Shown one piece after another: positions 47,095 through 58,755 of a DNA stretch of 64,000 nucleotides. The DNA is taken from NCBI GenBank assembly GCA_963556695.1, contig CAUWAG010000003.1, positions 8,556,001 to 8,620,000 of the forward strand, written 5' to 3'. The notes beneath the pieces were generated by a model that made no database searches, was not told where the DNA came from, and worked only from the letters and a program-made list of their open reading frames with translations. Made by a program: the position numbers and the translations under genes. This DNA is from Anthostomella pinea (lineage: Eukaryota; Ascomycota; Sordariomycetes; Xylariales; Xylariaceae). Numbering within the stretch: the first letter of the stretch is position 1; the number at the start of each line of letters is the position of its first letter.

Positions 47095-50058
47095 TCATAG
47101 AGCGAGCCCAGTGCCATCGCCAGTCCATCGGTACAACGCCAGCAGCTCGCGGCGGCGCTGGTGCTGCTCGCCGAGGTCCTCGGGCACGCGGCCGCGGACC
47201 TGGGCGAGAGCGCTGCGCATGACCTTGCTGAAATTACGCTGTTCGAATGTCAGCTCCACGATTCCCGCACCCCCAAAAGGGTATATGGAAAAGGGTCAAA
47301 GCAAAGTAACTAACCTGATACTCGGTGTTCAGCGTGACGACACACGCCTCATGGGCCCGGATGATAGTCTCGCAGGCGCGCACGACGCTCGCCGAGGCCT
47401 CGAGCTGGAGCTTGTCGGCGATGAGCAGCAGCAGGAAGGAGCCCTGCAGGAGGTAGATGCCGAAGAAGAAGGGCATGAACTCGAGGCCCGGGTCGTACTC
47501 GAGGATGTTGCCGATGGCCTCGGCGGCGGACACGGCGTGGCCCGTGGCGGTGATGAACCCCTGCGACGAGATCCACAGGTCTGCGTCGTCGAGCAGGTTG
47601 ATGGGGTCCCACTTGCCCGTCAGCAGGATGTGCAGCACGTGCATGACGTGCGTGCCGTACGACAGAACGATGCGCGTCTGGATGTCCGACTCGGTCATGC
47701 GCGACGTGTTGGTGTGCACCGACCGCACCGAGGGCGAGTCGCCCATGTGGAACTCGCCCAGCTCGGTCGGCATCTCTAGCGTCGCCGCCTGCTCGTTCTT
47801 GTCCTCCGAGCTGGCATTGAAATGGCGCTGCGCGAACTTGTTCAGGCTGTGCTCGTAGGCTTCGAGATGCCGCACGATTTCGGCTTGCTGGTCGTCCCAT
47901 TCCCTCGCCCCGCGGAACCCGACCCCGAATCGTGGGTGGTTTCGCGCGTGGTGGAGGTCCACAATCTCTCCCAGGATGGTCATCAGGGGCAGGAAGTAGC
48001 CAAAGATGCTGTGGCCATTGCACTCGAAGTGTGGGCCACGCACCTTGCCGTCGTCCGTGTCAGATGGCTCCGACAAGGCCGGATCTGTCGTATACGAGTT
48101 GAAGTTGCCGTTTTGCCACTCCGTGTCGTCCATTGGCTGCATGAGGCCCTCACACTCGATATCAAGCAGAAATAGGGGCCGGTTGTAGCATAACGCCAAG
48201 TGGCGGTCCACGATGTAGGTGAGCCACCAGATACGTCTTCGCTCCTCGCGCTCTTCTTCACCCATAACTCCAGCGTGCACATTGCTGCCAAGTTCGTCTT
48301 CTGCCTCGCCATCGGCATCGACTTCATTGCCATTACCACCCCGCGACATTGGAGGCGCACTGGCTGGGAGTTCGCGGCCTAGCTTCAGCTCGCGGGCAAG
48401 CGACCACGCCGCGTTCCACCACCGCAGACTGGCGCCTTTGTACTCGCTCGCTGAGACCACTATAGCCAAATGGATATAGGTTACTACATCGTCCAGCGTG
48501 CCCGCAGCTCCAAATGCTCCAGATTCTCCGCTCAAGTTCTCCATACTCATCGAGCCGGGCAGAGCCACGCCCAGGCCCCCTAGGGCCACGCCGTCGATTA
48601 CTGGGCTGGATACCGGGGATGCTTCACCCGATGGGGTGTGTATCAGCGGCTTCAAGAGGCTGACAGTCAGCTCGAGCAACCTCTGGCAAATCTTGGCCCT
48701 TGCTGAGGGCATGTTCGTCAAGAACGGAGCATCGCTAGTCTGTGCCGCTACCCAAAGCATGCTAGCCAACAAGGCTGGCTGGCACTGCCTGGGCTTGCTG
48801 GGGTGGAGGAAAGATCGCTTTCGAAAGACGAAGCCAAGCACATAGGGTGACATGGGGTGAGCATGTGCCGAGGAGGAGCTCGCAAAGTATAAGTCGATCA
48901 GGTCACAGGCAAGTGATACCGGAATGATGTTTCCGAGGTGAGGGATCAGAGGGTTGAGTACAGGGTATCGTAGTTGCTGATGGTAGTTGTTTTGGGGGAT
49001 GTGAGATTGGTATTGTGGCGGCGGTGAGGACATGGACATCCAACCGGGAGAGGTTGGCTCGCCAGCCATTGGGTATGCACTGAGCGGGCTGGCACCCATA
49101 CCGAATGCCGTGGATGCGTTGGCAGAGTAGTCTGGAGGGCTGTGAGTCTGGAGGGCATACGGAATATCGGGATAGCTTGAAAGGCCCGGACCAGCACCAT
49201 AGGCCGTGTGCGTGGCCCCGCCCATCACATGGCCCATACCTTGACTGTCGAATGGATTTTGGACGTTGCCATACCCGTTCAGATCTAATGAGGTAGGGCT
49301 ATCCAGATGGTCCCTGTCCAAGGCCCCCGGGTGACTTGGCATGTGAGCTTGGTGAGAGCTTAACTCGGCCAAGCTGTCGAGGCTCCCTGTCCTTTCACTG
49401 CGGTCCATAGCCTCCTCTGTCATATCCGTCAAGGCTGTTTCTGCTGTGTGGTGATGTTGGTCCGATTTAGCGGAGGATGGATCGTCTGTTTGCTGATCTG
49501 TAGATGACGCATTGTCATCGAGCTGACCTGGTGATTTCGATCCCCCTTCTCCCGCCGCCGTTGCTGCTTGCGCGGCTGCTTGTTGGGCAAGGTCTTTACG
49601 CGAGGCCTTTCCCCGCTTCTTTCTCTCGCGGATATACTCGCAGCCTAGTCCGAATTCTGGACGTATTAGCTGATTTTTGCTACCCTCTGGGCTCGAAGAG
49701 CTTGCCTACCTATACAATGAGCACATGGGTGTTGTCCATCACACTTGGTCCTCAGCTGGTTACACTGGTCGCAAGCCCTGCTTATCCTTCTTCTTATAGG
49801 CCCAGCCGCTGCTGTGGATCTCGTAGTTGGACCGCCATAAGGATGCTGCCGGTGTTTTGGGTGTGGTGCGCGTACGAGATGAGGAGAATGTACCCCTACG
49901 TGTTGCTGAAGATGCTGGAGAGCATATTGAGAGCCATGGCCAAAAGCTTCCAAGCCAGTGCCGTGGAGGTGGCCTCCTTGTGGACGAGGGTTGGACAAGA
50001 GAGCGTTAGACGGTAGCGTGTGGTACGGTGAAAACCGTTGGAGAGGATTCGAGAGCAT
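47095..50058 (-). CDS. xlnR: Xylanolytic transcription activator XlnR/Xyr1
   Basis: Exons 50058-49710, 49656-47315 and 47238-47095 (introns 53 and 76 bp) give 944 aa, the usual length for XlnR/Xyr1. The Zn(II)2Cys6 cluster is [20 protein letters not shown] with Cys at 96, 99, 106, 112, 115 and, after the first intron, 122 (FGLGCEY), followed by the basic [13 protein letters not shown]. The central fungal-TF regulatory domain includes [15 protein letters not shown] and [20 protein letters not shown]. Exon 3 supplies the conserved end [10 protein letters not shown]...[11 protein letters not shown]. The protein activates xylanase, cellulase and pentose-catabolism genes in the nucleus. ATG 50058 ([10 protein letters not shown]) matches the family start. 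No disrupting change is seen although the AT-rich island ends only 219 bp beyond the stop. Confidence 0.95.
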
Positions 50059-53000
50059 ATTTGAGTAGTCCGCGGTGGCGGCTTTCACTCGGTGTTGGTT
50101 AGGTGTAGGGTATGGCAGTCGACCAGGTCGCTCTAGCCTTAATACGACATTGATGACGAACGATTTCGAACGAGTGCAAGCAGTTGGGTGAAGCGTAGAT
50201 GCGTCTAGATTGCAGAGGCCTCAACAGCGCCGGGGCGATGCGAGACGGCTGGAGCTATATGCTCCTCCACGGAGAGGTAAGTAAGGTAGCTATGACCTGT
50301 CTGGCCTTGGCGCCATGTGGCCACCCCAGACAGCGGTACTTGGACGGACCGAAAGCCTCCTGCCGTGGGGAGCTGGAACCATGAGCATGATGATATGTTG
50401 AACAGCACGAGGGAGCCCCAAACAGTGAAAATTGATCAACGCAGTTGTAGAAAGACGGCACAGGTCTCTGCAGAGCAGGGTAGAACGCAAAGCAGTTCGC
50501 GGGGTTGGAGGGCGAGGGAGCAGCGAATGGAGGACGGGCCATGCACAGGGGGGGTACAAAGGTTGAAGATGAACATACTGGATCTGCCACGTTCCACGGG
50601 GGTACCTCTCAGTATTACCTGCCACTGGCGTCTTCCAAGTTTGAAGCAATAGTGGTAGACTCAAAGCAAGCGGCCGCTAGAGCGACCGGAAGGACGGTGC
50701 ACCCAAGAAAGGATAGAAAGTGTCCGTTCTGAGCAGGACAATGCCGTAGGCCTGGATCGCTCTCCCTCCTCGACGAGTGCAGGTAATACAGTGGCCTTGG
50801 CATACATATAGAAGAAGACGTTCCTGTTTCTCTGTGGTGATACGATTGGAGAATAGGCCTTCCCTTTCATCAGGGCAATATCGAGTGCAATATACAACGG
50901 CGGGACAGGTGAAGTGAGATGGACTGACGACTTGGGGTCAAGAGGTCAAGATTATGGTGGTTCCTCTACATGTCTTGTTCGGGCCCCCTGCTGTCATATG
51001 ACCCGCTTCTTCACTCAAGCAACGAAAACAAGGGTTCAACTGGGTCGCGAGAAAGAAGGTGCAGGGTGGCAACGAGTTACACGAAGATACATGCACTCGG
51101 TTGTCAAGCTCCGACTCGTGCAGATTGGAGAAATCGGGTACTTCGTAGACAGACGAGGAAGCAGAGCGAAAGGCGGAGTCGTGCTGTGGGCTTCTTGTCA
51201 GCGTGGCCAACTGTACTTCAGACAGTCAGGCAATTCACCACCCACTTCCGAGAGTACGGGAATTTTTTTTTTCACCTTCGCGCGAAACAGACAGCATGAG
51301 AAGTCGCGTGTGTACGATAACACGTAAACCTTACCAAGATCAGTACATTTCGGCTCCTGGTGACAGGGCCGGTCATGCACGTATGTTGGAGTCAATGCGG
51401 CCGTGCCGCAGCGAACTTGGTCTGCTTGGGCTGGTGGCTTGCAGCCTCGTCTAACGCATGGCGTCTGCACTTGCAGGACGTGGATGGAGCAGAGGAACAT
51501 GACCCGAGGAACGGTTCACCTTGACCTCATGTTCGGAACAGATGACGGTGCAATGCCGAGAAGGGAGGGTGGAGGGCGTCGAGCAGAAGCGCCCCTCCTC
51601 AGCGTGACTGGCTGACCTGCCACCCCTGGCAAGTTGATGCAACCCCAGTCAGCCTTGGCATACAGATCAACTTGCTAGGTCGCGAAAGCTGGTCAAGGGC
51701 TTATTAGCTAAGAATAAAAACTATTCAGAGTTTGTCACCGACTCACCGGCCAGAGTGTCGCTGAGGGGATATCGTCAATATCTTGACTGCTTTGCCCGAT
51801 CAAGCTAGGAACAAAGCAAAGAACTCTGCAATGCTGCACGCGTTGCTCGACCCTAGCTAGCTCTTTGGCGACCTCCTGTATGGGTTCCGTAGCCTTGACC
51901 GTTGTAGAATTGCGAGCCAGGGATCTTCTCCCATCGGTTGCCACAACGGACTACAACGGGGACGGGGACGGATAGAAGGAGCCTAGACAGCTACTTTCAG
52001 ACTAGTGGTCTTCGTCTCATGTCGTCTGTCGTCAGTGGCAGGCTTTTGAGGATGCAAATCTCTCGGCTGCTGCCGGGCAGCACTACACTGGCCCACAATG
52101 GTTCTTGATCTGTCTTCCCCCCATCTCCCATCAAAGTGGATGGATGATCGTACGGGGAAAGGGTGCCAGACTGCCACGGTGGTGACGGTATCCCATTGTC
52201 TCGCACGACTATTTTAGGGGTCCAAGAAGGGTGTGCCTGAACGGTTTCAAGGTTGTCATCTCCGAGACTCTGCTGCCGTCCATTTGAGGCCTGTGGGGTT
52301 GACACAGGGTTGCAGCGATGTATGACATGTATGGGATGTAAGCGAGTGGTTGAGGATGTTCTGGAGCGTGTCATCGTGAGAGCTTCTCAACGGTGGCAGC
52401 AATGATGAACGTGCCAGGGTGTGATTCTGTCGGTGGCAGCATCCGTGACTTCTTGGTACATGTGCATGGATATCATCGTGGGGAAGTCGGGGAAGTGGAA
52501 GGCGGGGGCCCCGGTGATCGGTGATCGGGTCCGGTGTTGCGACTGTCGACGTTTGATTTTGGTTTGGTGGCAGTGGCTTCCAGTGGCTTCCAGTGGCTGC
52601 GGGTGGCTGGAGAAGCGTTCATGTCAGTTTAAATGTTGTCAGCACTTGAGGCTGGATGCTGGCTCTCTAGGCGCTGTCAACACACAAAACTTGCCGACTT
52701 CGTGTCCAGAGATCCCAATATAAGCCAGTGGAACTCACAAAGTCTGCGATCAACCCATCTGCGTTACTTCTCACACATTGCACATCATATTTACTCAACT
52801 ATACTCGACACGTCGAATAGACGAAAAGTCTGGGCGACTACGTCGCCTTCGACCAATGGGACATGATGTGGGCCTCGTCGTCAATGCCGCCAGGAACTCA
52901 TCGGGCAGCTGCTTCAGTCGCGTCTACGGCAAGGCAAGCCTCAAGCTGCAGGCTAGCTAGGGTGCCTTGACCTGTGCCTTGGGGAGCTGGGGCGGCTGGG

Positions 53001-53584
53001 CGGCCGGTACTGTCATGCGGCACTCGATCTGCCATACAATGTCTTAATAGACCGCCGTTAAAGGCCGAAATAGAGACGAGCCGTCATGAATGGTGGTGCG
53101 TGTACCCGAGCAAGGCCTCACCACACACCGTCGGCACTCACTAGTAAACAGAGTCGTCAACGCCGATACGCGCTTTGGGTCATGTCCATGGTCCCCGTTT
53201 CTCGTCGCCACCATGCTACTCTTCAACGCCACTGCCGTTGTCAGGACGAGGCCGTCTCGTTCCATCGTGCCGCTATCATACGAGGAGGTTAACACTATCT
53301 ATTGTACGCACTCACGCTCAAGCTGTTTATCCGAGAGGACTCAATGAGACTGAGCACAAGACTGACGACTCTATTGCTTCCGAACTCATACTACGTCTTT
53401 CTACTGACAGAGTCTCTTACTGAGTAGATGCCAGCAGTGATTTCCCCATCTTCCGGACAGTCAAACAGTCAGGCGATCCAGACGACCATTGCTAGATAGA
53501 AACAGCATCACCGTCACCGCATCATGAAAGCCACCAAGACGCCAACAGCTGAGTGACTGCCCAATCAAGGGCGCGTACCCCAGC
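50059..53584. other. Long gene-poor stretch upstream of xlnR
   Basis: About 3.5 kb with no supported gene. Open frames are short and unstructured. It presumably contains the xlnR leader and promoter. A short GCTTCCAGTG-type direct repeat occurs near 52570-52605. Confidence 0.45.
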
Positions 53585-54046
53585 TCACTTACGGTAACCG
53601 GACCGATCTTCCCATTTGCTCGAGGACCATGCGAGATCGCCTCGCAAATGTTCCCTATTGGGGCTTTTCAGATACCCCTGTGCACATCTTGTGCTCACCG
53701 ATTCCACGAACCAATAGAAGCCATTGTCTTCCCCCAAACGGCCATATGTACAGCGCCATTCCGGCGCAGTCGACTCGACCGAATCCCCATCACACTCAAG
53801 GATGAGCGGATGGACGTCAACACCAAACTCTACTGCGGACGCACTCACCTTGGCTTACCTAACACGGCCTTCAGGACCGCACCAGGTACGAGGTTCTCCG
53901 CAACGTTCCCGTCTTCCAGGTCCGAAGGATCGGCCATGTCACCATGTGCCGCTCCTGACAGCGGCATTGTGATTTGCCCTGCCATGTCCTGCCCCTTCCG
54001 AAACCATGCATAGTCGACTGGCGCTGGAGGCTCTGCTTGGGCGAAT
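53585..54046 (-). CDS. Candidate short multi-exon gene (hypothetical)
   Basis: A minus-strand frame open from 54046 (just after an acceptor-like CTCTAG) reads FAQAEPPAPVDYAWFRKGQD, then from ATG 53985 MAGQITMPLSGAAHGDMADP and SDLEDGNVAENLVPGAVLKA. It then meets GGTAAGCC (donor about 53858) and AGGTGAGT (donor 53848), either of which could end the exon. Farther on a second frame reads VEFGVDVHPLILECDGDS and GYLKSPNREHLRGDLAWSS and ends at a GTAAGTGAG donor-like site near 53595. Hydrophilic, ordered-looking protein sequence bounded by splice-like sites suggests a real small gene, but the exon structure is unresolved and no family is recognised. Confidence 0.35.
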
Positions 54047-54293
54047 CTAGAGGATCAGGCGACAACTTTTACCTACGCTGAATGTCACGGGCCTCGACAG
54101 TTTGATGTGTTATCAGATTGACTCGATCAGCAATAACGAGCGGCCCAACAATAGGCAGCCTTTCAAACTAGGCCGAGCTTTATTTCATGAGATTTCCTTC
54201 CACAGACATGCAGTCGGATGAAGCAAAACAACCGAGGTCCAGAGCACCGCGTTGGCATCCTCGGTATAACGAGATTCAAGCACAGGAGAGGAC

Positions 54294-55371
54294 CTAACGG
54301 CCGTTGGCTTCTTGTACGGCACAGTATTCTTTATTGAGATACCAATATTGTCCGAGTGGATGCTGTGGGAATGCCACTCCAGAGATGGGCTTGACGGAAA
54401 TCTGGGGTTCCATCCCCGTCGTCATGACGGCGCAGCCCTGCCAGCCTCCGCTAAAAAGCATCGCCCATCCTCGGCCGTCAGCTATACAACAACCCGATGT
54501 GAAGAGTTTCAAGGGTGGGATTCTATATTGCTCTAAAGCCTGTGCTGCCTCGTCTGGAAATGCTACGCATTCCTGTCTGTGCCAAGATAATAACTCACGT
54601 CGCAAAACTAGATGCTGGGACAATCTGCGGGACGAGGACCGACTTCCCATCTGGCTTACAGATCTAGCTCGAGGAATGCGAAAACCGGTTAGATGCATCG
54701 CAGCAGCATCGCTAAAATTCTTCAACGATAGGCGACGCATATGCTCGATAACTCGTTCATGTTCTTTGACCTGTTGTTCTGACAAGATGTTGGTCTCTTC
54801 CGTCCTCCGGTCAGCATAGCGAGATTGCCGCGGAACTGATGCATGCAATATACTCGCTGAACCCTGCAGCAACCAGGACGTCTGGCCGGCAAGCGCTGTG
54901 CTGCTCCGGCCAGCGTTCCTGAATCCACGGTCCGTGGTGGCACCTCAAAACCAGGTCATAGGACTTATCTCGTAGTGTTATTGCAGGTGGCTGCAATAGC
55001 AATATGAACCGACCCCAAACCTCAAGAGCGGCCATGCAGCTAGACGCTACCCATGCATCACATGATGTTGCTTCTCCTCTCTGACGGCTTCTTTTCCGTG
55101 GCGACCAAGTCGGCTGAAGGGAAGCCAAATGGATCGATTCCACGTGCCGGGACCTTTTTTGGGGTCTTGTTGGGGTAAAGAGCTGACCTTGCCGGCCTGT
55201 CCTACATGGGAACCCATGATATCTGGGATGGCAAGCTGAAACTACCCCAGAGGTTAGAGGCCGTCTGTCCCGTTCGCTGGCATAGCATGCATAGTTTTCG
55301 ATCTTCATAGCTCGTCTCAAGATAGTAGGCCGTTCCGAGCCGAGTTTCTCGCGCCGTCGAGCCCACCTCAT
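54294..55371 (-). other. Overlapping coding-like frames, unassigned
   Basis: ATG 55371 opens 186 codons ending with WGRFILLLQPPAITLRDKSYD and LRCHHGPWIQERWPEQHSAC. A second frame that reads through from about 54872 to 54294 contains EQQVKEHERVIEHMRRLSLK and a Gly-rich end. They may be two parts of one damaged or spliced gene. I cannot name a family. Confidence 0.25.
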
Positions 55372-56803
55372 GTCACTTCACATGAGGTGCCTCCCACGGG
55401 AGAGGACTTGCAGCCTCCACGATGCTTAAAAGCCTCCGATGTTTCATTCGGTAAAGGGTCATGCAGACTCGGTGGCAGATGCTCCCCAGACGTATGTTAA
55501 AGAGATCAGGGCCCATGAAACCTGGGGGCAAAGCCTACCGGGAATCGATCTCTGGGCGGCATACTACCCAGGAACGACGGGTTCGCTTCCAAATCAGATA
55601 CTCCTCCGTCTGCAAGGCAGCTAGGCTAGGTTACGGTCGGCAGACTGCGATCTGGGGTACCACCTGAAAGGGGATATTTGCGGGCCACACGAGGCCGCGA
55701 TGGGTAGTGTTGAGAGACACGTTTGGTCACTTCACTGACACTTCGTGCGATGTCAGAAGCATGGTGATCATGGCGCGAGTGCTGCACTGTCGATCTTGCG
55801 GGGTTGGGATGATTGGGTATATCGTCTACAATCTTGGCACACTCAAAACCTCCAAGCATTCCCCATACCTGCAAATCATCCTTCGTCATTAACCTTATGA
55901 AGATCAAACAACATCGTCCCCGCCGTCCGATAACCAACTGAATTATACCTCCTCGAGGTCAAAGGGAACCTTTGATGTGCCGTAATGGCGGTCCCGGCAG
56001 CACAGCCCACCGGGATATATATGGACATTGGCAATCGGCTTGCTTCGTTCCACTGCCCATCTGCGTCTCTCAATAGGTCCTCTCATCACGAGAGCGCTTG
56101 ATGAGCATATCCACCGGGCTTTCGTATACAAGTGACGACACCTCACAGATGCTATGTGCCGTCGAAAAGCTGGCGCTATCTTCAAGGAAGATGAAGTCCT
56201 CTCGACCTTCTCCAATGTAGAGGATCTGGGAGCCCTTCAAGCAGCCGTTTTACCGTAGGAGTCGTTACCGACGCATACGGGAGCTTTCTCAAAACAGGCC
56301 AGGCGTATTTGGCTAGCTCGTCGGGCAGAGACTTCCCTGCGTTTCGGACACGCCTTTCCTTCAGGCCGTCTTCCTGGTCTGAAGCCGACCCTCTTTGCAT
56401 GGCAACAAGGTCATAGTTGCGGAAGCGTCATCCATCCCAGTCCGCCTCATCCCATCTGCTCAAACCGTCTACAGGAGTTCTCCCAAATCGTCCCGGGACT
56501 CCACCTGGGCCCGAGGAGTTTCTCGCCTCGAATCCAGGGGCGGAACGAGGTGTTTGAATCTTGAGCAGAGGCTGGGTATCACAACTGTAGTTCGTCCTAG
56601 GCGTGTTGTGCGCGCCCAACAGCCCTCTACGATAAACCCTGTAATGCCCTGTATTGCCCTGTAACAGGTGGGATTGCTGACTAATTATTGCCCATTGGCG
56701 TATTGGCTCCTCTCGCACAATATATCACATGATGGCGGTGGCGGGGTGAGCCATGTGATGGCTGTCCGTATCATCATAATATCGCAAGGACCCATCACCC
56801 ACC
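55372..56803. other. Gene-poor stretch upstream of the HET gene
   Basis: No supported gene. Short open frames only. Confidence 0.45.
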
Positions 56804-58755
56804 ATGGAACCGATAGAGAACGTACAAGGCGCGCAGGATTCTCAGGGATTACGTAAGCTGGAGCAGGAAACATGGCAGCCGCCAAGTATTGCCACTCCTG
56901 CCCTTCCGCTGTTCGAATACGACACGCTGCCGACTTCTGGTATTCAAAAGATCCGGCTCATCAAGATCCTTCCTCACTCTGACGACTCCTGTCCGGTTGA
57001 AGCTGAGCTCACGACGCACGATGTCGCAAGCGCACCGCATTATACTGCGCTATCGTACACATGGGGCGACGTAGCGACATTCCCTATCGTGTTGAACCGC
57101 CGACTGGCGCATGTGCGCTCGAATCTTCTCTCTTTCATGCTTGGTGCTGACCCGGAGACACTATACTGGGTCGATGCCATATGCATCGACCAGCAAAACA
57201 TCCCCGAGCGCAGCGAAGTCGTCTCCCGAATGAAAAACATATACGAAAGAGCGCAGGGTATTGTCGTCTGGCTCGGTACTGTTAGCCCGGAAACAGCTTC
57301 CTCCTTCGTTGCACTTGATGCTTTTAGCAATATGCATGTCTTCGACCTCTTCAAAGATAGAAAACGAGAGCGGTACGTACCAAAAGATGGCGAAGACGCA
57401 CACACCCGTCCAGACTTGCCTGTGCTCAAGGAAAGACTTCTGGAGCACCCGTACTGGCACTGCATATGGATCTTACAAGAAGCTTCCACGCCTATATATC
57501 ACAAAGGACCTTATAGCTCGACGTCGGTGTGGTATGCCGACCGCAAGCATGACTTTTTAAACTTTCTCTTCGGCTTTCTGACACTTACGAACAAACGCAA
57601 GGAGCGAAAGGAAAATATTGGGATCCATTGAAGTACTCCACTGGAACGGCTTCTCTACCTCTGGCTGCAGAGAGATCCCCTATATGGCCGTCGCGTCCGT
57701 CCTTCGACGATGACGAACTTACTCCAGCATGCAAGAGTGTCGAGATGTACGGATGACCGGGACCGCATATTTGCGTTGCTGGGTTTAGCGACCGATTCCG
57801 CTGGCTACCTTGATCGTGCGGATTACTCAAAGAATGTGTCGGAAGTGTGCATTGACCTAGCAAGGGACGGACGGAGACGGATAGAGGGCGTGCCTTCGTG
57901 GATCCCGGACTGGACGCATCCCGATGTACGTGTCGCGTCGCTTGGGCCATATCCGGCGGCCACAGAGGTCTCCAGCTGCTCCGCTCCCAGCAGAGACATC
58001 GTGGCGCCTGTGCTACTTCTGATCTGAACTTGAGCATCTGCTGACTGGTCCGTGTGCAGGTACCGGCCCTCTTCCCAAATTCCAGTTGGAAGCAGAACGA
58101 CGTTTCTTAAAATCACGAGGAGCACTCCATGTACAATGCCTCCGCAGGGCTTGCACCGCCGTCAAGCTTCGACGTACAGAGCAACGCTTTGGCACTTCAT
58201 CTTTGCGGCTTCGCGTTTGACAACGTGGTCTCGGTAGATTCCGCCTCCATTTTGTTAGACCACGCCTCGAAGACGCAGCCCTACGAACACGCACACTGCA
58301 GCAAGCTCGAGGCGCTCGTGACAACGGCTTCTGCGGACGTGTACTCGAGGTACATCGACATGCACGCTCGTACGTCGGAGCAGTCTCCGCAAACAGATGC
58401 GAGTGGCCTAGACTTAGACTTGAGCTCTCAGATGTTACTTGGCTCCTCCTTCTCCTCCTCCTCATGGAGCATGACTATACTGAAGATCCTGCCGGACTTG
58501 AAGGAGACGATCGCGAATCGTACGCTGTTCACGACTAGTCTCGGGTATGTTGGCCTCGGGAGTGATCGCATGCGGGCGGGTGACATGGTGTGCATCATTG
58601 CTGGCGCGCAGCTGCCGCTCGTGCTGCGAAGTGTGGATGATGCCGGTGAGAACGAGTTTGAGTATTGTGGCGAGGCTTATGTGCATGGCGTGATGGATGG
58701 GGAAGCGGTCAAGGATGAAAAGGCCAATGGTATGAGGTCATTCGTGGTGCGCTGA
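56804..58755 (+). pseudogene. HET-domain (heterokaryon incompatibility) protein gene with two premature stops
   Basis: ATG 56804 starts a typical HET protein. HET motifs are YTALSYTWGD (80-89), YWVDAICIDQQNIPERSEVV (121-140) and MKNIYERAQGIVVWLG (143-158); PYWHCIWILQEAS follows. A TGA at 57629-57631 cuts the frame, which resumes as PLERLLYLWLQRDPLYGRR and CTDDRDRIFALLGLA up to WIPDWTHPD. A 134-bp intron (GTACGT..GTGCAG, 57926-58059) joins VPALFPNSSWKQ; a TAA at 58108-58110 is the second stop. The C-terminus MRAGDMVCIIAGAQLPLVLR...YVHGVMDGE is the conserved end of such proteins. Without the stops the protein would be about 604 aa. HET proteins trigger cell death on fusion with incompatible strains. 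The TGA could be skipped by an intron from GTATGC near 57532; no such escape exists for the TAA. Confidence 0.8.

Noticed and set aside
47111..48845. Long + strand open frames across 47.1-48.8 kb
   Set aside because: Antisense shadows of the GC-rich xlnR coding sequence.
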